Below, one piece after another: positions 56,052 through 64,000 of a stretch of 64,000 nucleotides of DNA (within the stretch, counting starts at the first letter, position 1; every line of letters begins with the position of its first letter). The stretch comes from Microbulbifer sp. YPW16 (GTDB taxonomy: Bacteria; Pseudomonadota; Gammaproteobacteria; Pseudomonadales; Cellvibrionaceae). A program made the position numbers and the translations under genes. Where the stretch lies: positions 2,774,501 through 2,838,500 of the forward strand of contig NZ_CP089928.1 in NCBI RefSeq assembly GCF_021290385.1, read 5' to 3'. The notes below the pieces were generated by a model, which worked only from the letters and a program-made list of their open reading frames with translations, did not search any database and was not told the DNA's origin.

Positions 56052-57446
56052 TTGACGGAAACCCTCACGAGCGTGGCGATCCAGCAGGTCAAGGTTTATA
56101 CGGAGCAGCTACAGCGCGGCATGTTTGTATCCCGGCTCGACCGGCCGTGGACGCATACACCCTTTGCGCTGCAGGGCTTCTACATCCGTGACCTGGAGGA
56201 AGTTCGCCAGCTGCAGAAATACTGCCGCTACGTCTATGTCGATATCACCAAGACGGTGGGCGATGTAGGCGCCAGTTTGCGACGGTTGTCACGCCTGAAT
56301 GCGGGCGGTGACAGGGAGCCCGTGGCCGCTTCATCCCGCAACCGGGCAAAAGTACCTGCCCTCATACCCTGCCGGCCCGTGCAGGTTTCCCACCAGGCCT
56401 ATCCGCCGCCGGTCGCCGCACGCAAGGCCGCACCCAGGGCACGAAGACTACTCCGGCAACTCGAGGCATGCCTGCACGAGGTGATGGTGCAGGTCAGTAG
56501 CCAGGGGCCGCTGCCCATCCCCCAGGTAACTGCCGTGGTGGAAGAGCTGGTGGACAATGTGCTCCGCAGCCCCGACGCCGCAGCCTGGCTTGCCCGGGTG
56601 CGGGAAAAAGACGAATACACCTACAAGCACTCGATGCGGTCCGGCATCTGGGCGGTCATCTTCGGTCGCCATATTGGCCTGGGGCGTCACGAACTGGTGC
56701 AGCTGGGACTCGCCTGCCTGCTGAAGGATGTCGGCAAGCTGCAGCTGGACGACAGGGTGCTGCGGGCGGGGCGGAGAAATGCCAAGGTTGAGCGGGAGTA
56801 TCGCCGCTTTGTCGATTACAGCGTCAAATTGCTGTCCACAGAGCCCCGCCTGGATCCGCAGGTGGTGAATATTGTCCATTGCCACTGTGAACGCCATGAC
56901 GGCAGTGGTTTCCCGAGGGGCCTGCGGGGAGACAAGATCCCGGTACTGGCACGCATGTGCGGCATCGTCACGTTTTACGATGAGGCCACCAATCCCCGCA
57001 GTGAGGCTTTCCCGGTGGCACCATCCCGGGCGGTCGCCCAGCTCTACGACCTGCGGGGGATCGGCTTCCAGGAACAGCTGGTGGTGGAGTTTATCCAGGC
57101 AATAGGCCTGTACCCCACCGGCACTGAGGTCGAGCTGTCCACCGGCGAGGTGGCGGTAGTGGTGGAGCAGACATACCATCATCGCCTTCGCCCGCGGGTA
57201 ATGGTGGTGCTGGACCGGGACGGGCAGGCGCTGCCCAAGCCCCGGTTACTGGACCTGGCCGTGGATGACGATCGCAAGCAGCGCCTGATAGAGCGCGGCA
57301 AGCTGGGTCCCAACGACAAGATCACCATCGTCCAGGATCTCGAGCCGAGCCGTTACCCCGGTGTGGATGTTGCCGCGATAAGGGATCACTACCTGCTCAA
57401 GGATGGCGGCATCGCGGCCGTATTTACCCGCCTGTTCTCCCGCTAG
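56052..57446 (+). CDS. DUF3391 / HD-GYP domain protein with substituted catalytic residues
   Basis: 464 residues. An N-terminal DUF3391 (about 8-130; VYTEQLQRGMFVSRLDRPW) precedes a Pro/Arg-rich linker and a C-terminal HD-GYP domain (about 165-400). Active HD-GYP enzymes hydrolyse cyclic-di-GMP at a metal centre built from an HD dyad and an HHE-x2-DGxGYP motif. Here the dyad is Lys225-Asp226 (LLKDVGK) instead of His-Asp, and the second motif is HCHCERHDGSGFP (276-288), with cysteines at two normally His positions and Phe for Tyr. His193 is kept. It is probably a weakened enzyme or a c-di-GMP-binding receptor. The start is uncertain: TTG 56052 or GTG 56073, neither with a clear ribosome binding site. 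Monocistronic, convergent with the MFS gene. Confidence 0.85.
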   Translation: MTETLTSVAIQQVKVYTEQLQRGMFVSRLDRPWTHTPFALQGFYIRDLEEVRQLQKYCRYVYVDITKTVGDVGASLRRLSRLNAGGDREPVAASSRNRAKVPALIPCRPVQVSHQAYPPPVAARKAAPRARRLLRQLEACLHEVMVQVSSQGPLPIPQVTAVVEELVDNVLRSPDAAAWLARVREKDEYTYKHSMRSGIWAVIFGRHIGLGRHELVQLGLACLLKDVGKLQLDDRVLRAGRRNAKVEREYRRFVDYSVKLLSTEPRLDPQVVNIVHCHCERHDGSGFPRGLRGDKIPVLARMCGIVTFYDEATNPRSEAFPVAPSRAVAQLYDLRGIGFQEQLVVEFIQAIGLYPTGTEVELSTGEVAVVVEQTYHHRLRPRVMVVLDRDGQALPKPRLLDLAVDDDRKQRLIERGKLGPNDKITIVQDLEPSRYPGVDVAAIRDHYLLKDGGIAAVFTRLFSR

Positions 57447-57464
57447 ATTCCTGTTGCCCGGGCC

Positions 57465-58688
57465 TTACTTGTTGCCGGCGGTATTCGGCTGTCGGGGGAT
57501 GGGCCCGGCCAGCATCGCTAGCAGTATTGACCCGGCCACCATGCCTCCCAGTGAACCCGCCAGCGTGGCCACGCTGATTCCCAGATCCAGCAAAATCCCC
57601 ACCACTAACGGCGACACAGCGGTCGACAGGATCATCACACCCTGCGACACCGATCGAATTGCGCCCAGGTGGCGGGTGCCGTAACGCTCCGGCCACAGGG
57701 CGCCGGCGGCAGTGCCGGTGCCCGCCTGGGTGATGCCGAACAGGGTCAGGTAGGCGAGTGGTGCCCAGGGAGCCTCGAACAGGGCCAGTAACAGCAGTCC
57801 CGCCACCATGGGCACTAGGGCCAGCGGCAGGCTGCGCTGCGCACCGAACCTATCCACCAGGCTGCCGGCCAGGAAGAGCATCAGCAGGTGGCCCGCCGCA
57901 TAACCGCTGAAAGCGGTCCCCAGTAATGTGAGGGACCAGCCCCGGGCCTCGCCGATTGCGGCCTGGTGGAAAAGAACGGCGGTTACGACTACCGGGGTCA
58001 TCAGGATCGCCGGCAGCAGCAGGTAGAAGCCCGGGTCCCGCAATACCTGGGCCCGGCTGAAACCCTCCCCGGCGTCCTCGTTCCCGTCCCCTCCGGCCTG
58101 GCTGTGCTGGCCGGCGCGGGCGAGCCACAGCAGGGTGGGCAGTGCCAGGCCCAGCAGCAACAGTGCTGATGCGATCCAGGCGCTGCGCCAGCCGAATGCC
58201 TCGATCAGCCAGGCACCGCCGGTGGGCAGCAAGGCCTCGGCGAGTGGAAAGCCCAGTGCGGCCACTGCGATCACCTTGCCCCGGTTGCTGCTGAAATAGC
58301 GCCCCGCGGTGGTCATACCCAGGTGGGTCATAAAGCCCTGGCCGGCAAAGCGCAGCAGGAAGAACCCGGGCAGCAGCATCAGGGCGTGATTGGCAAACGC
58401 CATCACCAGGCAGGCTGCCGCCAGTAGTACAACGATCAGGGCCGTGATGCGACGCAGCGGCCAGCGGTCCACCAGGCTGCCGCAGGCCAGCAGGGCCAGG
58501 GCCGAAACCAGGGTGGCGGCACTGTAGCTGGCGCCGTACCAGGCGTTACTGAGGGCGAATTCCTCGCGCAGTGCACCGCCGAAGATCGAGATAAAAAAAG
58601 TCTGCCCGAACCCGGAGGCGGCCACGGCGAGCAGCGCGAAAAATACCAGGTGGGCGCGTTCGCGCATGAATGCGGGAAGCTGTGGCAT
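57465..58688 (-). CDS. MFS transporter
   Basis: 407 residues with twelve predicted helices and the major facilitator loop between helices 2 and 3 (GSLVDRWPLRR), repeated in weaker form after helix 8 (AGSLVDRFGAQRS). A long charged central loop (residues about 190-210) separates the halves. The sequence resembles the monocarboxylate/oxalate-formate-like and NarK-like general MFS groups rather than a drug exporter, but the substrate cannot be named. ATG 58688 was preferred to TTG 58697 for lack of any ribosome binding site before the latter. It lies downstream of psd on the same strand and may be in its operon. Confidence 0.85.
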   Translation of the reverse strand: MPQLPAFMRERAHLVFFALLAVAASGFGQTFFISIFGGALREEFALSNAWYGASYSAATLVSALALLACGSLVDRWPLRRITALIVVLLAAACLVMAFANHALMLLPGFFLLRFAGQGFMTHLGMTTAGRYFSSNRGKVIAVAALGFPLAEALLPTGGAWLIEAFGWRSAWIASALLLLGLALPTLLWLARAGQHSQAGGDGNEDAGEGFSRAQVLRDPGFYLLLPAILMTPVVVTAVLFHQAAIGEARGWSLTLLGTAFSGYAAGHLLMLFLAGSLVDRFGAQRSLPLALVPMVAGLLLLALFEAPWAPLAYLTLFGITQAGTGTAAGALWPERYGTRHLGAIRSVSQGVMILSTAVSPLVVGILLDLGISVATLAGSLGGMVAGSILLAMLAGPIPRQPNTAGNK

Positions 58689-58748
58689 TGCAGTCAATTC
58701 ATCCGTGGGAGGGAGCGGCCCCGCGCCGGGGCCGCTATGGTGTGTGGA

Positions 58749-59600
58749 TCAGGCAATATCGCCGAAGTGCCGGCCCATGCGGACCTCGGTTTCCGCCGTC
58801 AGGGATTCGAGCCAGTTCACCCGCTCGGCGCCGAACAGCATGATCACGGTGGAGCCCAGTTTGAAACGTCCCATTTCCTCGCCTTTCTCCAGCTCTACCG
58901 GTTTGCTGTCGCGATAGTTGATGGTCTGCACCCGGCGCTTCAGCGGGGCCACCAGGCCGGCCCAGACGGTCTCGATGCTGGCGACGATCATGGCCCCCAC
59001 CAGGATCATTGCCATGGGCCCGGCCGCCGTGTCGAAAACACAGACCACACGCTCATTACGGGCAAACAGTCGCGGTACGTGCTCGGCAGTCACGTCGTTC
59101 ACGGAAAACAGCTGCCCGGGGACGTAAGTCATGCTGCGCAGGGTGCCGTCCACCGGCATATGCACACGGTGGTAGTCCCTGGGGGAGAGATACACCGTGG
59201 CGAAGTGGCCACCGGTAAACTGGGCCGCCAACTGGGCATCCCCGCCCACCAGCTCCATCAGGCTGTAGTCGTGGCCCTTGGCCTGGAAAACGCGGCCGTT
59301 CTGGATTTCACCGAGCTGGCTGATGGTGCCGTCGGCCGGGCAGGCAATGGAGTTCTCCCCCTCGACCACCGGCCGTGCACCGTTTTTCAGTGCCCGGGTG
59401 AAGAAATCATTGAAGGATGCGTAGGCGGTGTAGTCCGGCTCTGCAGCCTCGCTCATGTCGACGCCGTATTTCTCCACGAACCAGCGGGTAAACGGGTCCT
59501 TGATCGCCTTGATGCGGGTCTCCGCCAGCCAGCCGGCGGCGCGGGACAGGGCGTGTTGCGGGGTAAGGTACTGCAGTGTGGTAAAGACTTTTGGATGCAT
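58749..59600 (-). CDS. psd: Phosphatidylserine decarboxylase proenzyme
   Basis: 283 residues; makes phosphatidylethanolamine at the inner membrane. The self-cleavage motif LGST is present (Gly249-Ser250), where Ser250 becomes the pyruvoyl group. Other marks are [46 protein letters not shown] and [12 protein letters not shown]. The length is as in E. coli. It follows the rhodanese gene by 66 bases and precedes the MFS gene, all on the minus strand. Confidence 0.96.
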   Translation of the reverse strand: MHPKVFTTLQYLTPQHALSRAAGWLAETRIKAIKDPFTRWFVEKYGVDMSEAAEPDYTAYASFNDFFTRALKNGARPVVEGENSIACPADGTISQLGEIQNGRVFQAKGHDYSLMELVGGDAQLAAQFTGGHFATVYLSPRDYHRVHMPVDGTLRSMTYVPGQLFSVNDVTAEHVPRLFARNERVVCVFDTAAGPMAMILVGAMIVASIETVWAGLVAPLKRRVQTINYRDSKPVELEKGEEMGRFKLGSTVIMLFGAERVNWLESLTAETEVRMGRHFGDIA

Positions 59601-59666
59601 ATCAAATGCCTGCTGGCCAGGCTCCTAACTGGTAAAACTTGGAATATATCGATGCCGGGTGAGTGC

Positions 59667-60473
59667 CTAGGTTTCCACCGGGGTGTCCGGCAGGTTGCCC
59701 CACTCGCTCCAGGATCCTGGGTAAGCGCGGATATCCAGGCCCAGGGACCTGCCCACCAGCCAGGTAAACCCGGAGCGGTGGTGGCTCTGGCAGTGGGTTA
59801 CGATTTTTTTACTGTCGTCGATGCCCAGCGCCGCCAGGAATTCCCGCGCATCCGCGCGGATGCGCAGGTTACGACCGGGATCCATCAGCTGGGTCCACTC
59901 GCAGTTGATGGCGCCGGGAATATGGCCACCGCGCATCGCCACCACTTTCTCGCCGCTGTATTCCTGCGGTGAGCGCGCATCCCAGACACAGAAGCTGGGG
60001 GAGTCGAGCTGCTGGCGGATCTCGTCAGTATCCATTAGCGGTGCCGGGTCGATTGCCAGGGAGATCTCGCTGGGGGTAATTTCGGGCTCGTCGGTCGTCA
60101 ATGGCAGGCCTGCAGCGCGCCAGGCGTGCATGCCGCCGTTGAGATAGCTGTACTGCCGGTGCCCGATAACCTCCAGGGTCCAGAGGAAGCGACCGGCCCA
60201 GCCGCCACCCTCGTCATCAAAGGCCACCACGTGGAGGTCCGGGCGCAGGCCGATGGCGCGGAACACCTGGGTCAGGCGCTCGACAGTGGGCAGTTTGCCC
60301 GGTGCCGGTGGAGTTCCCGCCAGCAGGGCCTGGAAGGGCAGGTGCAGGGCGCCGGGAATATGGCCGCTGGCATAATTCTGGGGGGAGCTCAGGTCTACCA
60401 GCAGCAGGTCCTCGTTCCCGAGCCGGGCGGCGAGCTGCTCCGGTTCGACGATCAGTGGCAGTGATGCGGACAA
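59667..60473 (-). CDS. Thiosulfate/3-mercaptopyruvate sulfurtransferase (rhodanese)
   Basis: 268 residues made of two rhodanese domains. The N-terminal one is inactive, as is usual, and the C-terminal one carries the persulfide-forming Cys228 in HCQSHHRSG, close to the CQTHHRS loop of the Pseudomonas RhdA type. It transfers sulfane sulfur from thiosulfate to cyanide or other thiophiles. Interdomain signatures LVDLSSPQNYASGHIPGALH and VWDARSPQEYSGE are intact. It sits between psd and rsgA, as in P. aeruginosa. Confidence 0.9.
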   Translation of the reverse strand: MSASLPLIVEPEQLAARLGNEDLLLVDLSSPQNYASGHIPGALHLPFQALLAGTPPAPGKLPTVERLTQVFRAIGLRPDLHVVAFDDEGGGWAGRFLWTLEVIGHRQYSYLNGGMHAWRAAGLPLTTDEPEITPSEISLAIDPAPLMDTDEIRQQLDSPSFCVWDARSPQEYSGEKVVAMRGGHIPGAINCEWTQLMDPGRNLRIRADAREFLAALGIDDSKKIVTHCQSHHRSGFTWLVGRSLGLDIRAYPGSWSEWGNLPDTPVET

Positions 60474-60540
60474 GGTGCGTCTCCTTTCATTCGATTCCCG
60501 CTGATCCCGCTCTCCGCTGGCGCAACCGGCGGATCGGCGA

Positions 60541-61572
60541 TCATTCCTCCTGCAGGCTGTTGCGCAGGTGGATAAAGCTGTTCATGCGTCGTTCGCTGAT
60601 TTCGCCCCGGGCCAGGGCCTCGTTGATGGCGCAGCCCGGTTCGCCCTGGTGGCGACAGTCCCGGAAACGACAGTGACCAATAAATGGCCGGAACTCGACG
60701 AAGCCCTCGAGCAGGTCCGCCTCGCTCATATGCCACAGGCCGAATTCGCGAATGCCGGGGGAGTCTATCAGATCACCGCCGGTGGGCAGGTGAAACAGTT
60801 CTGCCGCGGTGGTGGTATGGGTGCCTTTCTGGGTCGCCTGTGACAGCTCCCCGGTGCGCGCTCCGGCCTCCGGCAGCAGCGCATTGACCAGCGATGACTT
60901 GCCCACGCCGGACTGCCCCACGAATACACTGGTGCCCTGTGCCAGGGTTTCCAGCAGCCCTGGCAGCCCCTCCCCGGTTTTGGTGGACAGCCGCAATACC
61001 GGGTATCCCAGCCCGGGGTAGGGAGCCAGCAGGTCCTCGAGCGCGGCGCGGTTGCTGTCGTCGATCCGGTCGATCTTGTTGAGAACCAGCAGCGGGTGTA
61101 TCCCGGTGGTTTCGGCGGCGACCAGGTAGCGATCGATGGCATTGGCGAAGGGCTCGGGATAGGGGGCGATGACGATCAGGATGCGATCGATGTTTGCGGC
61201 CACGGTCTTCAGGTCACCATAGCGATCCGGCCGCTGTAATTCCGACTGTCTTTCCAGGCGGGCGCCGACGACGCCAGTGCCACCGCTGCGCTCACCGAAG
61301 GCTGGCCGCCAGGCCACCCGGTCCCCGGTCACCAGGGTGTCGATATTGGCGCGCATATGGCAGCGCTGGCGCAGCTCGGGGTCGCTGCTGCTCTCCACCA
61401 GTACCTGGGTACCGTAGTTGGCGATCACCAGTCCGGTCTGTTCCGGCCCCAGGTCGCCTTCTTCGAGGACGTGTTCAGCACCTTCCGCGCGTTTGCGGGC
61501 ACGCGCCTCGCGTTCCTGCTGGATTTTCTCAATGCGCCACTTCTGGCGCCGGTTCAGTTTGCGTTTGCTCAT
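60541..61572 (-). CDS. rsgA: Ribosome small subunit-dependent GTPase RsgA
   Basis: 343 residues. A basic N-terminus (SKRKLNRRQKWRIEKIQ) and OB domain precede a circularly permuted GTPase in which G4 (LVLNKIDRI) comes before G1 (GQSGVGKSS, Lys225) and G3 (LIDSPGIREFGL). A C-terminal zinc site follows (CRFRDCRHQGEPGC). It helps mature the 30S subunit. The ATG at 61572 was chosen because the protein then begins at the conserved basic tail; the frame remains open far upstream but overlaps the orn gene antisense. It diverges from orn across 136 bases. Confidence 0.96.
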   Translation of the reverse strand: MSKRKLNRRQKWRIEKIQQEREARARKRAEGAEHVLEEGDLGPEQTGLVIANYGTQVLVESSSDPELRQRCHMRANIDTLVTGDRVAWRPAFGERSGGTGVVGARLERQSELQRPDRYGDLKTVAANIDRILIVIAPYPEPFANAIDRYLVAAETTGIHPLLVLNKIDRIDDSNRAALEDLLAPYPGLGYPVLRLSTKTGEGLPGLLETLAQGTSVFVGQSGVGKSSLVNALLPEAGARTGELSQATQKGTHTTTAAELFHLPTGGDLIDSPGIREFGLWHMSEADLLEGFVEFRPFIGHCRFRDCRHQGEPGCAINEALARGEISERRMNSFIHLRNSLQEE

Positions 61573-61708
61573 CTGCTCATCGTAATCGGTGCCGGTGGCG
61601 ATTCGTCGCGGATTATAGCCTGACCGAAGCGCCCGGCGTTGTTTTCGCGGTTTAGTTTGCATCCGGGGGCAGTTGCGGTAACTTGCTGCCATGCAGAGGA
61701 GACCCGCA

Positions 61709-62248
61709 GTGGACCAGAACAACCTTATCTGGATCGACCTGGAAATGACCGGCCTCGATCCGGAAAAAGAGCGCATCATCGAAATTGCCACCATCGTTAC
61801 CGACTCGCGGCTGACCATACTGGCCGAGGGGCCCACCATGGCCGTTCACCAGAGCGACGCCTTGCTGAATGCGATGGACGAGTGGAACACCGAGCAGCAC
61901 GGTGGTTCCGGGCTGGTGAAGCGGGTGCGCGAATCCACTATATCCGAGCGCGAGGCCGAGCGGGAAACCATCGACTTCCTGCGCCAGTGGGTGCCGGAGG
62001 GGGCCTCCCCCATGTGCGGCAATTCCATCGGCCAGGACCGCCGCTTCCTGGTGCGCTATATGCCCATGCTGGAGAGCTATTTCCACTATCGCAACCTGGA
62101 TGTGAGCTCAGTCAAGGAGCTGGCCCGGCGCTGGCGCCCGGATGTGCTGGAGGGGGTCAAGAAGGAAAGCAGCCACCTGGCGCTGGACGATATCCGCGAC
62201 TCCATCAACGAGCTGCGCCATTACCGGGACAACTTCTTCCGGCTCTGA
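61709..62248 (+). CDS. orn: Oligoribonuclease
   Basis: 179 residues from GTG 61709. A DEDDh 3'-5' exonuclease that degrades 2-5-mers of RNA and the c-di-GMP breakdown product pGpG. The motifs are [22 protein letters not shown] and [14 protein letters not shown], all intact. The GTG is preceded by AGAGGA at good spacing, and that ribosome binding site would be inside the coding sequence if the ATG at 61691 were used, so the shorter form is preferred. Divergent from rsgA. Confidence 0.95.
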   Translation: MDQNNLIWIDLEMTGLDPEKERIIEIATIVTDSRLTILAEGPTMAVHQSDALLNAMDEWNTEQHGGSGLVKRVRESTISEREAERETIDFLRQWVPEGASPMCGNSIGQDRRFLVRYMPMLESYFHYRNLDVSSVKELARRWRPDVLEGVKKESSHLALDDIRDSINELRHYRDNFFRL

Positions 62249-62274
62249 TGCTCTGCGGGAGTGGTGGCACAAAA

Positions 62275-62376
62275 GGGCGGACACAAGGTGCGCCCCTACG
62301 TGCGTGACGGGCCCCGGAGAGGTGGGCGAGGACCGGTTTCAACGCTGGACCGTAGGGGCGGATCTTGTATACGCCC
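62275..62376. repeat. MITE-like inverted repeat element (~102 bp)
   Basis: The 26-base ends match as inverted repeats at 22 of 26 positions (62275-62300 and 62351-62376), each containing CGCCCCTACG or its complement CGTAGGGGCG, and ACAAG/CTTGT. It fills the space between orn and queG and has no coding capacity. Ends containing GTAGGGGCG recur in dispersed noncoding repeats of gammaproteobacteria (from memory); copies elsewhere in this genome cannot be checked here. Confidence 0.6.
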
Positions 62377-62415
62377 GGTTGCCGGCTGGCAGCGGTGACA
62401 AACGCAGGGTTTCTC

Positions 62416-63534
62416 CTATGGCTCCCGCCTGATTTTGCGTTTTCGACGTCGCCCGCTGCGCAGGCGCGCCAGCGCCCACTGGATATGTTCCGCAACCAGC
62501 GGCGTGGTGCTTGCAAGGCGCTGTTCCAGCGCCGCGATCACTTCCGGGCTTGCCTCGCCGTTGCCCAGGGCCACCGCCAGGTTGCGCTGCCAGCGCTCGT
62601 AGCCGATGCGGCGGATGGCTGAGCCGGCGGTGCGATCCAGGAACTCCTGTTCGGTCCAGCCAAACAGGGTCAGCAATTCGCCGTCGTCGAGGCCGTGGCG
62701 CGGGTGGAAATCCGCTTCCGCGGTGGGTTTGGCGAATTTATTCCAGGGGCAGATGATCTGGCAGTCGTCACAGCCGAACACCCGGTTCCCCATGGGCTCG
62801 CGGAATTCCTCGGGAATCGCGCCCTTGTTCTCGATGGTCAGGTAGGAAATGCAGCGCCGCGCATCCAGCTGGTAAGGGCCCACAAAGGCATCCGTCGGGC
62901 AGACCTTCAGGCAGGCGGTGCACTCGCCGCACTGGTTTGGCTGTTCACTGTGATCCACCGGCAGGGCCAGGTTGGTGTAGATTTCACCGAGGAAGAACCA
63001 CGAGCCGGCGCCGCTGTTCAGTACCATGCAGTTCTTGCCGATCCAGCCCAGCCCGGCCTTTTCCGCCAGTGCCCGCTCCATCACCGGGGCGCTGTCGGTA
63101 AAGGCGCGGCCGCGGGCGTCCAGGCCGTGGTCCGCGCAGAATGCTTCGATCTGTGCCGCCAGCCTGGCCAGCCGCTTGCGGATCAGCTTGTGGTAATCGC
63201 GGCCGGTGGCATAGCGGGATACATAAGCCTTGCCCGGGTCCTTCAGTACCCGAACGGGTTGGGTGTCTGGTGGCAGGTAGTCCAGGCGCACGCTGATGGC
63301 GCGCAGGGTGCCGGGCTCCAGCAGGTCCGGCCGCCAGCGCTTGGCGCCGTGGGCCGCCATCCAGTCCATATCACCGTGGTGGCCGGCGTCGAGCCACTGC
63401 TGCAGGCGCTCACCGTGACTCTCCAGCTCGCAGTCGGTAATGCCTACCTGCTGGAAGCCCAGCTCCCGCGCCCAGGTCCTGATCCTGGCGGCCAGTTCAG
63501 AGAGCAGTTTGTCGGTGGCAGCGGTGTCGCTCAT
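62416..63534 (-). CDS. queG: Epoxyqueuosine reductase
   Basis: 372 residues; last step of queuosine synthesis in tRNA, reducing epoxyqueuosine with cobalamin and two [4Fe-4S] clusters. Cluster ligands are CGECTACLKVCPT and CDDCQIICPWN. Around these lie GLGWIGKNCMVL and the proton donor Asp in RAFTDSAPVMERA, with DYHKLIRKRL in the N-terminal half. A basic C-terminus (RSGRRRKRKIRREP) is somewhat longer than usual. Convergent with orn, with the inverted-repeat element between them, and divergent from the hydrate epimerase gene. Its distant left neighbour is rsgA. Confidence 0.95.
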   Translation of the reverse strand: MSDTAATDKLLSELAARIRTWARELGFQQVGITDCELESHGERLQQWLDAGHHGDMDWMAAHGAKRWRPDLLEPGTLRAISVRLDYLPPDTQPVRVLKDPGKAYVSRYATGRDYHKLIRKRLARLAAQIEAFCADHGLDARGRAFTDSAPVMERALAEKAGLGWIGKNCMVLNSGAGSWFFLGEIYTNLALPVDHSEQPNQCGECTACLKVCPTDAFVGPYQLDARRCISYLTIENKGAIPEEFREPMGNRVFGCDDCQIICPWNKFAKPTAEADFHPRHGLDDGELLTLFGWTEQEFLDRTAGSAIRRIGYERWQRNLAVALGNGEASPEVIAALEQRLASTTPLVAEHIQWALARLRSGRRRKRKIRREP

Positions 63535-63706
63535 GGGGCTCCGTTGGGCCGCGCCTCAGGAGGCGGCGGGATCGTGGGACAGGGGACAAATTATACGCCC
63601 GGAAAGGTATACTCCCGGGTATTCCGCAGGGCCGGGGAAGGCCCGGCGGCGGCTATTCTGCCACAGATTAAAAATTAACCACACTGGAGCCTCCCAGGGA
63701 AGCGCA

Positions 63707-64000
63707 ATGGAAGTCCCACATCCCCTCTACAGCGCCGAGTCGGTCCGCGAGCTGGACCAGCGCACCATCGCCGCGCTCAAGATCCCGTCGATCACGTTGA
63801 TGAAGCGGGCCGGCCGTGCCGCCTTCGCCCAGCTGCAGGCGCGCTGGCCCGAGGTGGGGCGTGTGCAGGTGTTCTGCGGTGGAGGCAACAACGGCGGCGA
63901 CGGTTACGTGATTGCGGCCCTGGCGGCGCAGAAGCAGATCCCGGTGACTGTCTATGCATGCGTGGAACCGCAGAAACTGTCCGGCGATGCGCAGGAGGCC
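63707..64000 (+). CDS. nnr: NAD(P)H-hydrate epimerase/dehydratase, N-terminal part (runs off window)
   Basis: The first 98 codons of a gene that continues beyond the edge. LYSAESVRELDQRTI, SITLMKRAGRAAF and the phosphate-binding CGGGNNGGDGYVIA identify the YjeF_N epimerase domain, which repairs damaged NAD(P)H. In most gammaproteobacteria this is fused to an ADP-dependent dehydratase domain, which would be outside the window. CCCAGGGA precedes ATG 63707. Downstream, tsaE would be expected from conserved order. Confidence 0.9.
   Translation, partial: MEVPHPLYSAESVRELDQRTIAALKIPSITLMKRAGRAAFAQLQARWPEVGRVQVFCGGGNNGGDGYVIAALAAQKQIPVTVYACVEPQKLSGDAQEA

Overview
The window is a GC-rich chromosomal segment from a gammaproteobacterium. 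Gene content and order point to a marine, Cellvibrionales-like relative of Pseudomonas (inference; Microbulbiferaceae or Halieaceae would fit). It has conserved housekeeping blocks also known from P. aeruginosa (gshB-tonB-yqgE-ruvX, pilGHIJ-chpA, ponA/pilMNOPQ-aroK-aroB-gltB-gltD-hemE, psd-rhodanese-rsgA/orn-queG), together with a TonB-dependent receptor paired with a TPR-sulfotransferase. No rRNA, tRNA, CRISPR array, transposase or phage gene was seen.

Layout. 1-20 kb is the accessory part: a DUF2141-MipA outer-membrane protein, an RND efflux adaptor and pump, a small membrane protein, a Tat-exported aldo/keto reductase overlapping a DUF6064-like membrane protein, a secreted alpha/beta hydrolase, an island of four small membrane proteins with a broken gene remnant (9.36-10.92 kb), a membrane-anchored winged-helix regulator with a beta-propeller sensor divergent from a penicillin-binding-protein-like serine hydrolase, a DUF3833 lipoprotein, a TPR-sulfotransferase and a TonB-dependent receptor. 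20.2-24.7 kb (minus strand) is hemC-hemD-hemX-hemY, from hydroxymethylbilane to uroporphyrinogen III; hemE, the next enzyme, lies at 54.8 kb. 24.7-27.9 kb holds ruvX, yqgE, tonB and gshB.

28.2-38.8 kb is a Chp-type chemosensory operon for type IV pili (pilG, pilH, pilI, pilJ, a 2045-residue chpA and a chpC-like gene). It lacks the methyltransferase (pilK) and methylesterase (chpB) genes found in the P. aeruginosa cluster. It ends at a perfect 40-bp bidirectional terminator shared with the convergent ponA (PBP1A). Divergent from ponA, pilMNOPQ encodes the pilus alignment complex and secretin and runs into aroK and aroB. Pilus signalling and pilus assembly are therefore side by side. gltB-gltD (glutamate synthase) follows behind a promoter-like sequence and a leader terminator, then hemE.

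56-64 kb holds a DUF3391/HD-GYP protein with substituted active-site residues, an MFS transporter, psd, a rhodanese, rsgA, orn, a MITE-like inverted repeat, queG and the start of the NAD(P)H-hydrate epimerase/dehydratase gene. The observations most worth following up are the four-half-site symmetric operator between the regulator and the serine hydrolase, the gltB leader with promoter, inverted repeat and terminator, the degenerate HD-GYP centre, the adaptation-free Chp locus, and the small-protein candidates.
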